Positions 42,763 to 52,148 are shown, counted from the first letter of the stretch. The stretch: DNA of 64,000 bases from Planctomycetaceae bacterium (GCA_011525785.1 WYBT01000032.1:186001-250000); one strand, 5' to 3'. Numbers and translations are program-made. Notes: generated from the sequence alone by a model not told the origin.

Positions 42763-44866
42763 TTTCGTCGAAGGGCACGGCCAGGTTCATGCTGCCGAGC
42801 TTGACGGTCACGCTGCGCTTGTCGTGTTCGACCTTCTTGATCGGACAGCGCTGGCGATAGCGCGGGATGTAGACCAGCTGACCCTTGTCGAGCGAGTCGA
42901 GGAACTGCTTGCGCCGATCGGTCAGCGAGGCGCGCGCGAGGGCCTCTTCGATGCGCCCCAGTGCGGTGCGCATGGCCGCCGCTCGTTCGGCGGGAAGCTG
43001 CGCGAGCAAGGCCTGCGCCTCCTCGAGCCCGCGGCGCGCGTCCCGGATGCGCTCCTCCAGCGCCCGCTGCGCCTCGGACTCGAGCAACTCGCCCTTCTTG
43101 TCGAGCTCGCCGCGGCGCAACTGCAGTTCCTGGTCCTGTTTTCGCAGCTCTTCGATGCGCGCCTCCGCATCGCGCCGCAGCTGCTCGGTGTGCTCCGACG
43201 CGCCCCGCAGCTTCTTCATCAGCTCGGCGGCATCGCGGTCGCGCCGCACCAGCAATTCCCGCGCGCGCACCACGATCTCGCGCGCCAGGCCGCGTCGCTC
43301 GGCGATCGAGAGCGCGTTGGACTCGCCCGGCGTGCCCACCAGCAGGCGATAGCGCGGCTGCAGCGTGGCGGCGTCGAACTCGACGCTGGCGTTCTCGGCG
43401 CGACGGTGCGCGAAGCAGAATTCCTTGAGCTTGCCGATGTGCGTCGTCGCCATGCTCGGGATGCGCCGCTCGAGCAGGTGCTCGAGCAACGCCGCGCCGA
43501 GCGCGCCCCCCTCGTCGGGATCCGTGCCGCCGCCCAGCTCGTCGAGCAGGCACAGCGTGCGGTCGGTGGCATGCGCCAGGCCCGCCTGGATGCGCGCGAG
43601 GTGCGAGGCGAAGGTCGACAGACTCTGGCGGATCTCCTGCTCGTCGCCGATGTCGGCGATCACGCCGTCGTACAGCGGAACGCGACTGCCCTCGTCGCAG
43701 CAGATGGGCAGCCCCAGTCGCATGCACCACGCGGCGACGCCCACGGTCTTGAGCGCCAGGGTCTTGCCGCCGGTGTTGGGTCCCGTGATCACCAACAGGT
43801 CGAACTCGCCGCCCAGGCGCACGTCGATCGGGACCACTTCGCCGAGCGCGCCGGCGCGCACTTGCTCCACGAGCAGCGGATGGCGCGCGCCGCGCAAGAC
43901 CAGCCCGCGCTCGGGCGCCTTGGGCGCGTGGAACTCCCCCAGCGTGGCCATCCGCGCGCCGTACTGCGCGCAGTAACGCACGCTGACGAGCGCGATCTCG
44001 AGCCGGGCGATGCGTTCGCCGGCTTCGCTCAACTGCTCGCCGTCCTCCAGGAACAGGCGCGTCAGCTCGACCAGGATGCGCGCTTCCTCGGCGCGCGCCG
44101 CCTGCTCGAGCTCGACCAGCCGGTTGGAGGACTCGACCGCCTCGCGCGGCTCGATGAACACCGTCTCCCCGCTCTGCGAGCGCTCGTGCACGACGCCGCC
44201 GATGCGCAGCGTCGAACGCGCCTTGAAGGCGACGACGCGGCGGCCGTTGCGCCGGTGTGTCTTGAAGTCCGCCAGGTGCGTGCGGAGCGCCGGGTCGGCG
44301 AGCACCTTGGCCAGGATCTCGCCGATGCGCGCGTCCAGCGAACGCATCTCGCTGCGCAGGCGCGCCAGGCGCGGCGAGGCGTCGTCGCGCAGCTCGCCGC
44401 GCTCGTCCACGGCCGCCTCGACCGCCTTGCGCAGGCGCGTCAGCGCCGGGAAACCCACCGTCAGCTCGAACAGCGCGGGCGCGTCGCGGCGACGCTCCTC
44501 GAGCCACTCGACCAGGCGCTCGCAGGCCTCGAGGAAGCTCGCCAGCGCCGCCAGTTCGTCGCGCTCCAGCGGTCGGTTGAAGCGCGTCACGCCCTCGCGC
44601 GCAGGCTCGAGATCGCTGACACCCGCCAGCCCCACCGTGTCGCCCGCTCGCGCGAGCAGCGCCGCGTCGTTGGCCCTGGCCAGCGCCTTGGCCGCCTCGC
44701 TGTCGCCCAGCGGCTGAAGGTTGCGCAGCGCGCGCGCGCCCAGGCTGGTGTGGGCTAGCGCCACGAATTGCGCGCGAACCGCCTCGAGGTCGAGCCCGCT
44801 GACGGCGAAGCGCGCCGCGAGGCTCGGCGCGGGCTTGGCCGCGGCGCCCGCAGGCTTGGCGCTCAC
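42740..44866 (-). CDS. mutS2: MutS2 family ATPase lacking the Smr domain
   Basis: 708 aa. Core/lever region, then Walker A GPNTGGKTLALKT (about 357-369), Walker B LCLLDELGGGTDPDEGG and ST(H)-motif ATTHIGKLKEF; a long coiled coil (about 520-620) follows. It ends after a KOW-like segment (VYIPRYRQRCPIKKVE) without the C-terminal Smr nuclease domain of typical MutS2 (about 780 aa). MutS2 binds branched DNA or collided ribosomes and has no role in mismatch repair. Convergent overlap with the preceding gene. Confidence 0.9.
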   Translation of the reverse strand: MSAKPAGAAAKPAPSLAARFAVSGLDLEAVRAQFVALAHTSLGARALRNLQPLGDSEAAKALARANDAALLARAGDTVGLAGVSDLEPAREGVTRFNRPLERDELAALASFLEACERLVEWLEERRRDAPALFELTVGFPALTRLRKAVEAAVDERGELRDDASPRLARLRSEMRSLDARIGEILAKVLADPALRTHLADFKTHRRNGRRVVAFKARSTLRIGGVVHERSQSGETVFIEPREAVESSNRLVELEQAARAEEARILVELTRLFLEDGEQLSEAGERIARLEIALVSVRYCAQYGARMATLGEFHAPKAPERGLVLRGARHPLLVEQVRAGALGEVVPIDVRLGGEFDLLVITGPNTGGKTLALKTVGVAAWCMRLGLPICCDEGSRVPLYDGVIADIGDEQEIRQSLSTFASHLARIQAGLAHATDRTLCLLDELGGGTDPDEGGALGAALLEHLLERRIPSMATTHIGKLKEFCFAHRRAENASVEFDAATLQPRYRLLVGTPGESNALSIAERRGLAREIVVRARELLVRRDRDAAELMKKLRGASEHTEQLRRDAEARIEELRKQDQELQLRRGELDKKGELLESEAQRALEERIRDARRGLEEAQALLAQLPAERAAAMRTALGRIEEALARASLTDRRKQFLDSLDKGQLVYIPRYRQRCPIKKVEHDKRSVTVKLGSMNLAVPFDEITWCENP

Positions 44867-44961
44867 CGCCGACGCCCCTGCGTCGGCCGCGCTCGTGCGA
44901 TGGTCCGGACCCGCATCACTGGACCGTCGAGTGTAGATCGCGCGGCGCGCGCGCGCCTACG

Positions 44962-46170
44962 ATGAGGCGCATGAGCACCTCGTCCAACGCGCCCTCCGAC
45001 CGCTTCGAAACCCGCGCCATCCACGCCGGCCAGGAGCCCGATCCGAACAACGGCGCGATCATGACGCCGGTCTACTTCACCAGCACCTACAAGCAGGACG
45101 CGCCGGCGCAGCCGCGCCAGGGCTACGAGTACTCGCGCACCTCGAACCCGACGCGCACCGCGCTGCAGGACAACCTCGCCTCGCTCGAAGGCGGCGCTTG
45201 GGGCCTGTGCTTCTCGTCGGGGCTCGCCGCGACCAACGCGCTGCTCGACCGCCTCGTCCCGGGCGACCATGTCGTCGCCGGCCACGACCTGTACGGCGGC
45301 ACTTACCGCATCTTCAAGCGCGTCTTCGAGCGCTACGGCATCCGCTTCACGTTCGTCGACACCACGCAGCTCGCGGCCGTCGAGGCGGCGATCGAACCGA
45401 GCACGCGCTACGTCTACCTCGAGACGCCTTCGAACCCGCTCCTGCGCGTGAGCGACATCTCCGCCGTCGCACGCGTAGCGCACGCCAAGGGCAAGCTGCT
45501 CGTCGTCGACAACACCTTCGCGACGCCGTTCCTGCAGCGCCCGCTCGAACTCGGCGCCGACCTCGTGCTGCACTCGCTCACCAAGTACCTCGGCGGCCAC
45601 AGCGACGTGGTCGGCGGCGCGCTGATCGGCAACGACCCCAAGCTGCAGGGCGAGCTGGCCTTCTTCCAAAACGCCGTGGGCGGCACGCCCGGACCGATGG
45701 ACGCGTTCCTGGTGCTGCGCGGCACGAAAACGCTGCACCTGCGCATGGAGCGGCACTGCGAGAACGCACTCGCGCTCGCGCAGTGGCTCGCCAAGCGCCC
45801 CGAGGTCTCGAACGTGATCTACCCGGGCCTGAGCTCGCACCCGCAACACGCCATCGCCGCGCGCCAGATGCGCGCCTTCGGCGGAATGCTCTCGTTCGAG
45901 CTCGCCGCCGGCCTCGAAGCCGCGAACACCTTCGCTTCGTCGACGCGTCTGTTCACCCTGGCCGAGTCGCTCGGCGGCGTCGAGTCGCTGATCGAGATCC
46001 CCGCCAGCATGACCCACGCGAGCATCCCGGCGGAGTCGCGCCGCGCGCAGGGCCTCGCCGATGGTCTGGTGCGTCTGTCGGTGGGCGTCGAGCACGTCGA
46101 CGACCTGCGCGACGACCTGCTCCAGGCCTTCGCCAAGGCGCACGCGCGCTCGGCTCGCGCAGTGCGCTGA
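44962..46170 (+). CDS. PLP-dependent cystathionine gamma-synthase/lyase family enzyme
   Basis: 402 aa. Typical Met/Cys-metabolism PLP family: QEPDPNNGAIMTPVYFTSTY, YSRTSNPTR, ASLEGGAWGLCFSSGLAATN and the PLP-lysine in HSLTKYLGGHSDVVGG (about residue 211). ESLGGVESLIEIPASMTHAS fits both gamma-synthase and gamma-lyase, so the exact reaction is uncertain. A second ATG at 44971 gives MSTSSNAPSDRFETRAIHAG and may be the real start. Divergent from mutS2; no partner genes nearby. Confidence 0.93.
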   Translation: MRRMSTSSNAPSDRFETRAIHAGQEPDPNNGAIMTPVYFTSTYKQDAPAQPRQGYEYSRTSNPTRTALQDNLASLEGGAWGLCFSSGLAATNALLDRLVPGDHVVAGHDLYGGTYRIFKRVFERYGIRFTFVDTTQLAAVEAAIEPSTRYVYLETPSNPLLRVSDISAVARVAHAKGKLLVVDNTFATPFLQRPLELGADLVLHSLTKYLGGHSDVVGGALIGNDPKLQGELAFFQNAVGGTPGPMDAFLVLRGTKTLHLRMERHCENALALAQWLAKRPEVSNVIYPGLSSHPQHAIAARQMRAFGGMLSFELAAGLEAANTFASSTRLFTLAESLGGVESLIEIPASMTHASIPAESRRAQGLADGLVRLSVGVEHVDDLRDDLLQAFAKAHARSARAVR

Positions 46171-46473
46171 ACGCCGCGGCGTCGCGCGCATCGACGCAGC
46201 CACGGGCGCGTGGCGAGGCCGCGCCTTCGATGCGTCGTGAGTGCGCGCGCAAGGTGAGAACGGCGAGCTGAGCGCGCGGCAGCGTGCGGCCGAGTTCATG
46301 CGCGAGCATGCGCCGTCGAACGAGGCGCACGAATTTCCCGGTTCGGCGCGTGGTGGCACGGGCTTCAACACCCTGACGTGGCGGCCCGAATGCTCGCGCG
46401 GCAACGCTCGCCACGTGGATCGTCCCGTGGTCCTGCTGGCGTGGGATTTCGGACCCGATCCAGGAATCCACAC
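46171..46473 (+). other. 303-base spacer
   Basis: No gene is supported. A 12-base palindrome (ACGCCGCGGCGT, 46171-46182) directly follows the stop of the PLP-enzyme gene but has no loop. I see no convincing promoter; a Shine-Dalgarno (AGGA, 46462-46465) near the end serves the next gene. Confidence 0.5.
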
Positions 46474-48150
46474 ATGCGCTGTCTCGCCGCCTCGCCTGCT
46501 CCGATCGCCCCTTCCCTCCGGCAGCGCGCGAATTCGCGACACGCGCGGTTCGCGCTCGTCGCGTGGCTGGCGCTCGCAGCCTGCGGCGGCAGCGACGCGC
46601 CCGCGGGGCCGCCCGCGGATCCCTTCGCTCTGCCCGCCGCGCCACCCGCCGATCCTCTCGTCGTGGACGCGGCGTTGGACGTGTTCGCGAGCGCGACGCA
46701 GCCGGACGCGGCGCTCGACGCGCTGCAGCGTGAAATCCGAGCGGTCTACGACAACACGGCCAATCCGCTCTCGGCCTCGCGCGCCGTTCGCCGCTCGCTG
46801 CTCGAAGCCGCCATCGAGAGCAACGATCTCGCCGCGCTGCAGGCGGCCTTCGAGAACGCAGGCAACGTGTTCGAGATCCCCTCGAACGCGGGCGACCCGC
46901 TGGCGCCGGAGGGCGGACTGTGCGGCGCGAGCTCCGACGGCGAGTCGACGATCGTGTACTACATCAACGGGGTGTTCACGGCTCCGTGGGAAGCGCTGAA
47001 CACCAAGGAGAGCCTTCGCGCGCTGATGCTCGGCCAATTCCCCGCGGATGCAGCCGACATGAACTTCAGGCTGTACTACAACCGCAGCGGGTTGAGACCC
47101 GACAGCCTCAGCTCGCGCGTTTGCAACGCGCTCGACGGAGGCCTCGAATCCGCCGCGCAGTCCTGCAGCGTCACATGGATCCCGCTGTGCGCCGTGCTGA
47201 ATGCTGCCGAGCTGATCAACGACTGGCTGAGGCTGCGCGACCTGTGCCTGGCGACCGGGCACTTGCCGGACTTCATTCAATCGGTCAATCAGTGGCTGAA
47301 CGTGCTCAGCGGCACACTGATCCCAAGTCCGCTCTCTCAGCTCGAGACCGAGCAGTTCGCCGCCGCGATCGGCCAGGACGTGCTGAGCGGGAAGAAGGTC
47401 ATCGTCGTGGCTCACTCGCAGGGCAACTTCTTCACGGAGGCCGCGCTCGGCCTCCTGCCAGCGTTCGTTCGCGACAGCGTGGGTGTCGTCGCCATCGCGC
47501 CGCCCACGGACTACTCGAACGCAGGCACGTTCGGTTACTTCGACTACTCGCTGCTCGAGAACGACATCATCCGCTGCATTCCCTTCACGCTGCTCCCGCC
47601 CAACGTGGACAACGCCGTCAGTCGCAACGCGAGCTGCATGTGCTGCGACGATGGCAAGTTGGTCCACAGCATCGACGACAGCTACCTCGGCTGGCCTCAG
47701 ACCCGTTGGCAGATCGCCAGTCAGATCCGCGCCGCGTATCTGGGAACCAGCAACGGCGACCCCAGCGCGGGACAGGGCTTCGTGCAGTTCACGGCCTCGT
47801 GGAACATCGCGGGGGACATCGACCTGCACGTCTACGAGCCGACCGGCGAGCACGTTTACTTCGGAGATCGCAGCGGTGACTTCGGCACGCTCGACCGCGA
47901 CGACATCACGGGCACTGGCCCGGAGAACTACTACATCTGCACTCAGCCGCAGGTGGGCGTCGGCGACTACGACATCTGGATCCACAACTACGGCGGCGCG
48001 CCGGGCACGCAGGTCTCCCTGGCGGTCAAAGCCGGGGCGCAGGTCCGCAGCTACACCATCACGGTCGGCGCATCGAGCCCCACGTCGACCCCCTCGATCT
48101 TCGTGACCACCGTCCGCTACGACGGGAACGGCTTCTCCTTCGAACCCTGA
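46474..48150 (+). CDS. lipoprotein alpha/beta-hydrolase with C-terminal beta domain
   Basis: 558 aa from the ATG at 46474, chosen because AGGA lies 8 bases upstream and because it places a lipoprotein signal correctly (LALAAC, Cys37). The middle part has an alpha/beta-hydrolase nucleophile elbow, VVAHSQGNFF (Ser315), with Ala for the first Gly of GxSxG. A C-terminal domain of about 110 residues (WNIAGDIDLHVYEPTGEHVY, YDIWIHNYGG) resembles DUF2135-type beta modules. Probably lipid-anchored in the periplasm or on the surface. Substrate unknown. Confidence 0.8.
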   Translation: MRCLAASPAPIAPSLRQRANSRHARFALVAWLALAACGGSDAPAGPPADPFALPAAPPADPLVVDAALDVFASATQPDAALDALQREIRAVYDNTANPLSASRAVRRSLLEAAIESNDLAALQAAFENAGNVFEIPSNAGDPLAPEGGLCGASSDGESTIVYYINGVFTAPWEALNTKESLRALMLGQFPADAADMNFRLYYNRSGLRPDSLSSRVCNALDGGLESAAQSCSVTWIPLCAVLNAAELINDWLRLRDLCLATGHLPDFIQSVNQWLNVLSGTLIPSPLSQLETEQFAAAIGQDVLSGKKVIVVAHSQGNFFTEAALGLLPAFVRDSVGVVAIAPPTDYSNAGTFGYFDYSLLENDIIRCIPFTLLPPNVDNAVSRNASCMCCDDGKLVHSIDDSYLGWPQTRWQIASQIRAAYLGTSNGDPSAGQGFVQFTASWNIAGDIDLHVYEPTGEHVYFGDRSGDFGTLDRDDITGTGPENYYICTQPQVGVGDYDIWIHNYGGAPGTQVSLAVKAGAQVRSYTITVGASSPTSTPSIFVTTVRYDGNGFSFEP

Positions 48151-48224
48151 GGACGTCGAGCGCGAACACGTCGGCAGCGGCCGTCAGCGCGAGCACGACC
48201 TCATCCATCGTGCGCAGCGCGATA

Positions 48225-48728
48225 TCAGAAGGGCGAGTTCGAGGGCGGCTTGGGCGGCGGGCGCAGCGGCGCGGCGGGCGGCTCCGGCGCGGGCGGCGGC
48301 GCAGCAGCGCTGGCCGCGGGCGATTTGCCGCGCGCGGCGGGCCGCTCGGCGGCGCGGCGCGGAGCACTGGCGCGGGTCGGCCGCTCGTCCTCGTCGTCGT
48401 CGAAGTCGTCGGCGCCGTCGTCGGAGTCGTCTCCGCCGATCTGCTGGCGCATCAGGCGCCCGGCCTTGAACTTCACGACGCGCTTGGCGGGCACCTCGAC
48501 CTTTTCGAGGGTGCGCGGGTTCTGCGCCACGCGCGAGGCCCGCTGGCGGATCTCGAACACGCCGAACTCGCGGAACTCGAGCCGGTTGCCCGCGACCAGC
48601 TCCCCCACGATCTCGTCCAGGAAGCGCTGCACCACGTCCTTGACCACCACCTTGGTCTGGCCCGTGGCGTCCGCGATGCGGTGCACCAGCTCCTTCTTGG
48701 TGATGGTCAGCGGTTCTTGGCCGGTCAT
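48225..48728 (-). CDS. HU/IHF-family DNA-binding protein with long tail
   Basis: 167 aa. Residues about 7-98 are a complete HU/IHF fold (TKKELVHRIADATGQTKVVV, EFREFGVFEIRQRASRVAQN). An acidic linker (DDSDDGADDFDDDEDE) and a basic, Pro/Ala-rich tail add about 70 residues absent from classical HU. DNA-bending nucleoid protein; the tail may tune DNA compaction. Preceded by a promoter at 48782-48810. Confidence 0.92.
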   Translation of the reverse strand: MTGQEPLTITKKELVHRIADATGQTKVVVKDVVQRFLDEIVGELVAGNRLEFREFGVFEIRQRASRVAQNPRTLEKVEVPAKRVVKFKAGRLMRQQIGGDDSDDGADDFDDDEDERPTRASAPRRAAERPAARGKSPAASAAAPPPAPEPPAAPLRPPPKPPSNSPF

Positions 48729-48781
48729 GACGCGGTCGGGGCGCAGGCGGGACGGGCGGCGCGCCCGGGTCGGGAGCCGCG

Positions 48782-48810
48782 AGTATCGAGCCGCAGTATC
48801 TTGGCGTCAA
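48782..48810 (-). promoter_or_regulatory. sigma70-like promoter of the HU-like gene
   Basis: Minus strand: -35 TTGACG (48805-48810), 17-base spacer, -10 GATACT (48782-48787; 4 of 6). The -35 overlaps the last codon and stop of dtd; the predicted leader is about 47 bases. Confidence 0.6.
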
Positions 48811-49301
48811 GCAAGAGCTTGCGGCGGATTCGACACTCCGCCGGCGGGGCCGCGCGAGGGCGGCGGGCGCTCGAACAGCAAGGTCACCGGACCGTCGTTG
48901 CAGGACTCGACGCGCATGTGGGCGCCGAAGCGTCCGGTGGCCGTCGCGAGCCCCTGGGATTGAAGTGCGCGCACGAAGTCGAGGTACAGCGCGAGCGCGC
49001 GCTCGGGCGCCTCGGCGGGATCGAACGACGGGCGTCGCCCCTTCGAGACGTCCGCGCACAGCGTGAACTGACTCACGACCAGCACCGCGCCCGACACGTC
49101 GCGCACGCTGAGGTTGAGCTTGCCGCGCTCGTCGGAGAACACGCGGTAGTTGGCCAGGCGCTCGGCGAGTTCGCGCGCGCCGACCTCGTCATCGCCGCGC
49201 TCGACGCCCAGCAACACGAGGAGCCCGTGGCCGATCTCGCCGACCACCGCGCCTTCGACGACCACGCGCGCCCAGGCGACACGCTGGAGCACGAGCTTCA
49301 C
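48807..49301 (-). CDS. dtd: D-aminoacyl-tRNA deacylase
   Basis: 164 aa with a GTG start at 49301 (VKLVLQRVAWARVVVEGAVV). Diagnostic motifs are SQFTLCADVSKGRRPSFDPA (active-site SQxT) and NDGPVTLLFE (the cis Gly-Pro motif). Removes D-amino acids from mischarged tRNA. Start and the upstream stop share GTGA (49298-49301), so it is coupled to the TPR lipoprotein gene. The C-terminal about 18 residues (PPPSRGPAGGVSNPPQALA) are an unstructured extension. Confidence 0.95.
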   Translation of the reverse strand: MKLVLQRVAWARVVVEGAVVGEIGHGLLVLLGVERGDDEVGARELAERLANYRVFSDERGKLNLSVRDVSGAVLVVSQFTLCADVSKGRRPSFDPAEAPERALALYLDFVRALQSQGLATATGRFGAHMRVESCNDGPVTLLFERPPPSRGPAGGVSNPPQALA

Positions 49302-50380
49302 GGAGCGGCCTCGGCGCCGAAGCGCTCCAGCACGACGCGCGCGCGCAAGCCCTGGATCAGTGAAGCGAGGTCGGTTGCGCCGCGCGTCGACTCGAGCACG
49401 CGCGTCCACGCCGCGCGGGCGGCCTCGCGCTCTCCCAGGTCGAACTCGCGCAGGATGGCGATCTGCACCAGCGGCAGCAGCGCGCTGCGATCGGTGGCCG
49501 CCGCGCGCTCCGCGGCCGTCAGGGCCTCGCGCGGACGTCCGGCGGCCTGCTCGGCGGCCGCGAGCAGGCACCAGCGCGTGAGCACCGCGCCCTCGGCGGG
49601 CGACGCGCTTTCGAGCAGTTCGCGCGCGCGCTGATCGCGCCCGTCGAGCAGCAGGAGGTGGGCGAGGTCGAGCTGCGCGTCGGCGCGCTCGGCGGCGCTG
49701 ATGCGCGGATCGTCGCGCACCGCCTCGAGCCAGACCTCGAGCGCGTTGATGGCCTCCGCCGAGCGCGCGCTGCGCGAGAGGATGGCGGCCTCGAGGCGGC
49801 GCGCGGCGCGGTGACCGGGATCGAGTTCGAGCGCGCGCGCCACGCATTCGCGAGCGGCCACCCAGTCGCCGCCGCGCGCCCGCAGGAAGGCCGCCGCGTA
49901 GTGCGCCCAGACGTTGCGCGGATCCAGCGTGAGCGCGTGCTCCACCGCCGCGCGAGCCGCATCCGCATCGGGGGCCACGCGCGCCCACAAGAGCAGATTG
50001 TCGGCCGTCGGTTGAGCCTCGGCCTCGGCCCGCGCGACCGCCGCCAGTGGCTTGGTGTCGCCGCCTGCCAGTTCGAGCAGCGCGTCCTGGTGCATGCGCC
50101 GGATCGCGAAGGGCGCTCCGCTCTCGGCAGCCAGCGGTTCGAGCAGCGCCAGGGCGGCCGCGGCGTCCGCCCTCTCGAGCGCTTCGCGAGCGCGCTCGAG
50201 CGTGGCGAGGCGCGCGCTGCCCAGACGCTCCGGGTGATCGACGGAGCGCGTGAACACGCGCACGTCGCGGCGCGGCGTGGACGAGCAGGCGCTGAACGGC
50301 GCGGCGAGCGCGAGCAACAGGGCCGCCACCCGAGCGATCGAGCGCGCGCCGTGCGGGGCGCCGGGCATCGCGCAGCTCAC
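49298..50380 (-). CDS. TPR-repeat lipoprotein
   Basis: 360 aa with a GTG start at 50380 that overlaps the upstream stop (GTGA, 50377-50380). A hydrophobic N-terminus ends in FSAC (Cys32), an acceptable but imperfect lipobox. Most of the rest is alpha-helical with TPR-like repeats, for example AVEHALTLDPRNVWAHYAAA and CVARALELDPGHRAARRLEA. Likely a scaffold in the envelope. Function unknown; middle gene of a three-gene unit with dtd. Confidence 0.8.
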   Translation of the reverse strand: MSCAMPGAPHGARSIARVAALLLALAAPFSACSSTPRRDVRVFTRSVDHPERLGSARLATLERAREALERADAAAALALLEPLAAESGAPFAIRRMHQDALLELAGGDTKPLAAVARAEAEAQPTADNLLLWARVAPDADAARAAVEHALTLDPRNVWAHYAAAFLRARGGDWVAARECVARALELDPGHRAARRLEAAILSRSARSAEAINALEVWLEAVRDDPRISAAERADAQLDLAHLLLLDGRDQRARELLESASPAEGAVLTRWCLLAAAEQAAGRPREALTAAERAAATDRSALLPLVQIAILREFDLGEREAARAAWTRVLESTRGATDLASLIQGLRARVVLERFGAEAAP

Positions 50381-50934
50381 GGCGCGAGCGGTGTGTCGAG
50401 TTCACCGACCAGCGTCAGCGTCGCCACGCGGGTCTCCCGGCCGCTCTCGAGCGCGAACAGGAACACGTCGCCGCTGGCGCGCACGACCACCCGCTGCGCC
50501 TGCGGGCGGATGCGGACCACGATGCTCTCGTAGGCGTCGATCACCAGCTCGTCGAGCTGCGCACGGATCGGCGAGCCATCGCTGTCCGCACGCTGGCGCT
50601 GCTCGATCAAGTAGCCCTCGGCGCTGGCGCGCTCGCTGTGATCGTGGTTGAACTCATCGCGGCGCAGCGCGAGTCGTTCGCGCAGCAGTTCGGGTCCGTC
50701 GATCTCCACGACGGCGGCCGACAGCACGGACTTCTCCAGGAAGCTCCTGGTCCAGGACTGGGGCGGCTGTTCGCGCGGCGCCGACGCGGGCGACGCGCTG
50801 CCAGGCTGCGGCGCGCGCGGTCCCGCGCAGGCGGCCAGAAGGCCGAGCCCCAAGCCGGCGCCGACTCGAGCGACCGTCGTCGCGCTGACCCGCCCGCCTG
50901 GGAACGCTCGACAACGCTTCGTTCGCTGCTCCAT
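50377..50934 (-). CDS. putative lipoprotein of unknown function
   Basis: 185 aa. The N-terminal signal has a good lipobox, GLLAAC (Cys36). The mature part has a Pro/Ala-rich linker, then a mixed alpha/beta region (EKSVLSAAVVEIDG, IVVRIRPQAQRVVVRASGD) without a recognised domain. First gene of the unit with the TPR lipoprotein and dtd. Confidence 0.7.
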   Translation of the reverse strand: MEQRTKRCRAFPGGRVSATTVARVGAGLGLGLLAACAGPRAPQPGSASPASAPREQPPQSWTRSFLEKSVLSAAVVEIDGPELLRERLALRRDEFNHDHSERASAEGYLIEQRQRADSDGSPIRAQLDELVIDAYESIVVRIRPQAQRVVVRASGDVFLFALESGRETRVATLTLVGELDTPLAP

Positions 50935-51075
50935 GGGACTTCGCCTGCGGCGCGCACCTCGGCGCGCCAGCGTTTCGAATCTACGCGCCGCGCGAGCACG
51001 GCTCCAGCCGGCGGGCGGGACAATCGAGTGCGCGTGCGGCCCGCGCGCCGAGCGGCTCGACCGCGCGGCCCTCGT

Positions 51076-52050
51076 TCAACGCAGGCCGCAGGCCGCGAGC
51101 GCGCGGTCGCGCGTGGCCGCGGCGCGCGCGCGGGCTCGCTCGGCGCCGCGCGCGAGGATCGCGTCGACCTCGCCCGGGTCGGCCAGCAGCTCTTCGCGGC
51201 GCTTGCGCGCAGGCGCGAAGTGCTCTTCGATGACTTCGATCAGCCTCTGCTTGAGGTGGCCGTATCCCGGCGCTCCCACGCCGCCGGCGCGCACGCGCGC
51301 TTCCCACTCGGCCTGCTCGCCCGGTGCGAGGAACAGCCTCAACAGGTCGAGCAGCAAAACCCCGGCGGGATCCTTGGGCTCCTCGGGCGCCCGACTGTCG
51401 GTCAGCACGCGTCCGACGACCTTCTTGAGCGCCTTGCCGGTCTCGAAGATCCAGATCGTGTTGCCGTAGCTCTTCGACATCTTCTCGCCGTCGAGCCCGG
51501 GCACCTTGGGGTTGGCGGAAGCGACGAACTCGGGGAGCACAAAGGTCTCGCCGTAGGTCGAATTGAACGAGGCCGCCATGTCGCGCGCGATCTCGACGTG
51601 CTGCTTCTGGTCGGCGCCGACGGGCACGAAGTTCGAGTCGTACGCCAGGATGTCCGAGGCCATCAGCGCGGGATAGATGAACAGCCCCACCGTGGCCGCG
51701 ATTCCCTTCTCGACCTTGTCGCGGTACGACACCGCGCGCTCGAGCAGCCCCATGCCGGTGACCGTCGAGAGCAGCCAGGTCAGCTCGCACACCTCGGGAA
51801 CGTCGCTCTGGCGGAACAGCAGCGCGCGCTCGGTGTCGAGCCCCAGCGCGATGTAGGCGACCGCGATTTCCCGCACTCGCGCGCGCAGCTCGGCGGGATC
51901 GCGCGAAGTGGTCAGCGCGTGGTAGTCCGCGATGAAGTAGAAGTGCTCGCCGCCGCGCGCGGGCAACTCGACGTGCTGGCGGATGGCGCCGAAGTAGTTG
52001 CCCAGATGCGGCAGACCGCTGGGCTGGATGCCGCTCAGGTACGTGGCCAT
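51076..52050 (-). CDS. trpS: tryptophanyl-tRNA synthetase
   Basis: 324 aa from the ATG at 52050 (MATYLSGIQPSGLPHLGNYF). Class I signatures: HIGH-type PSGLPHLGNY and KMSKS in GEKMSKSYGN (about 194-203). Charges tRNA-Trp. The open frame upstream of the ATG has no similarity. A weak promoter-like TTGTCG...TACCGT pair (17-base spacer) lies in the divergent spacer upstream. Confidence 0.97.
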   Translation of the reverse strand: MATYLSGIQPSGLPHLGNYFGAIRQHVELPARGGEHFYFIADYHALTTSRDPAELRARVREIAVAYIALGLDTERALLFRQSDVPEVCELTWLLSTVTGMGLLERAVSYRDKVEKGIAATVGLFIYPALMASDILAYDSNFVPVGADQKQHVEIARDMAASFNSTYGETFVLPEFVASANPKVPGLDGEKMSKSYGNTIWIFETGKALKKVVGRVLTDSRAPEEPKDPAGVLLLDLLRLFLAPGEQAEWEARVRAGGVGAPGYGHLKQRLIEVIEEHFAPARKRREELLADPGEVDAILARGAERARARAAATRDRALAACGLR

Positions 52051-52111
52051 GGGAGTTCGCGCGCGACGGTAGCCGCGGGCGCCTGGAGCGACAAGTCGAA
52101 CACAGCCGCGC

Positions 52112-52139
52112 TTGCACCGCGCGTCGCAGGCTCCACAAT
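52112..52139 (+). promoter_or_regulatory. possible promoter of the WPLY-repeat/mla operon
   Basis: TTGCAC (52112-52117), 16-base spacer, CACAAT (52134-52139; 4 of 6). The predicted start of transcription would be at or next to the ATG at 52149, implying a nearly leaderless mRNA, consistent with the lack of a Shine-Dalgarno. Confidence 0.35.
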
Positions 52140-52148
52140 CGCGCCCGC

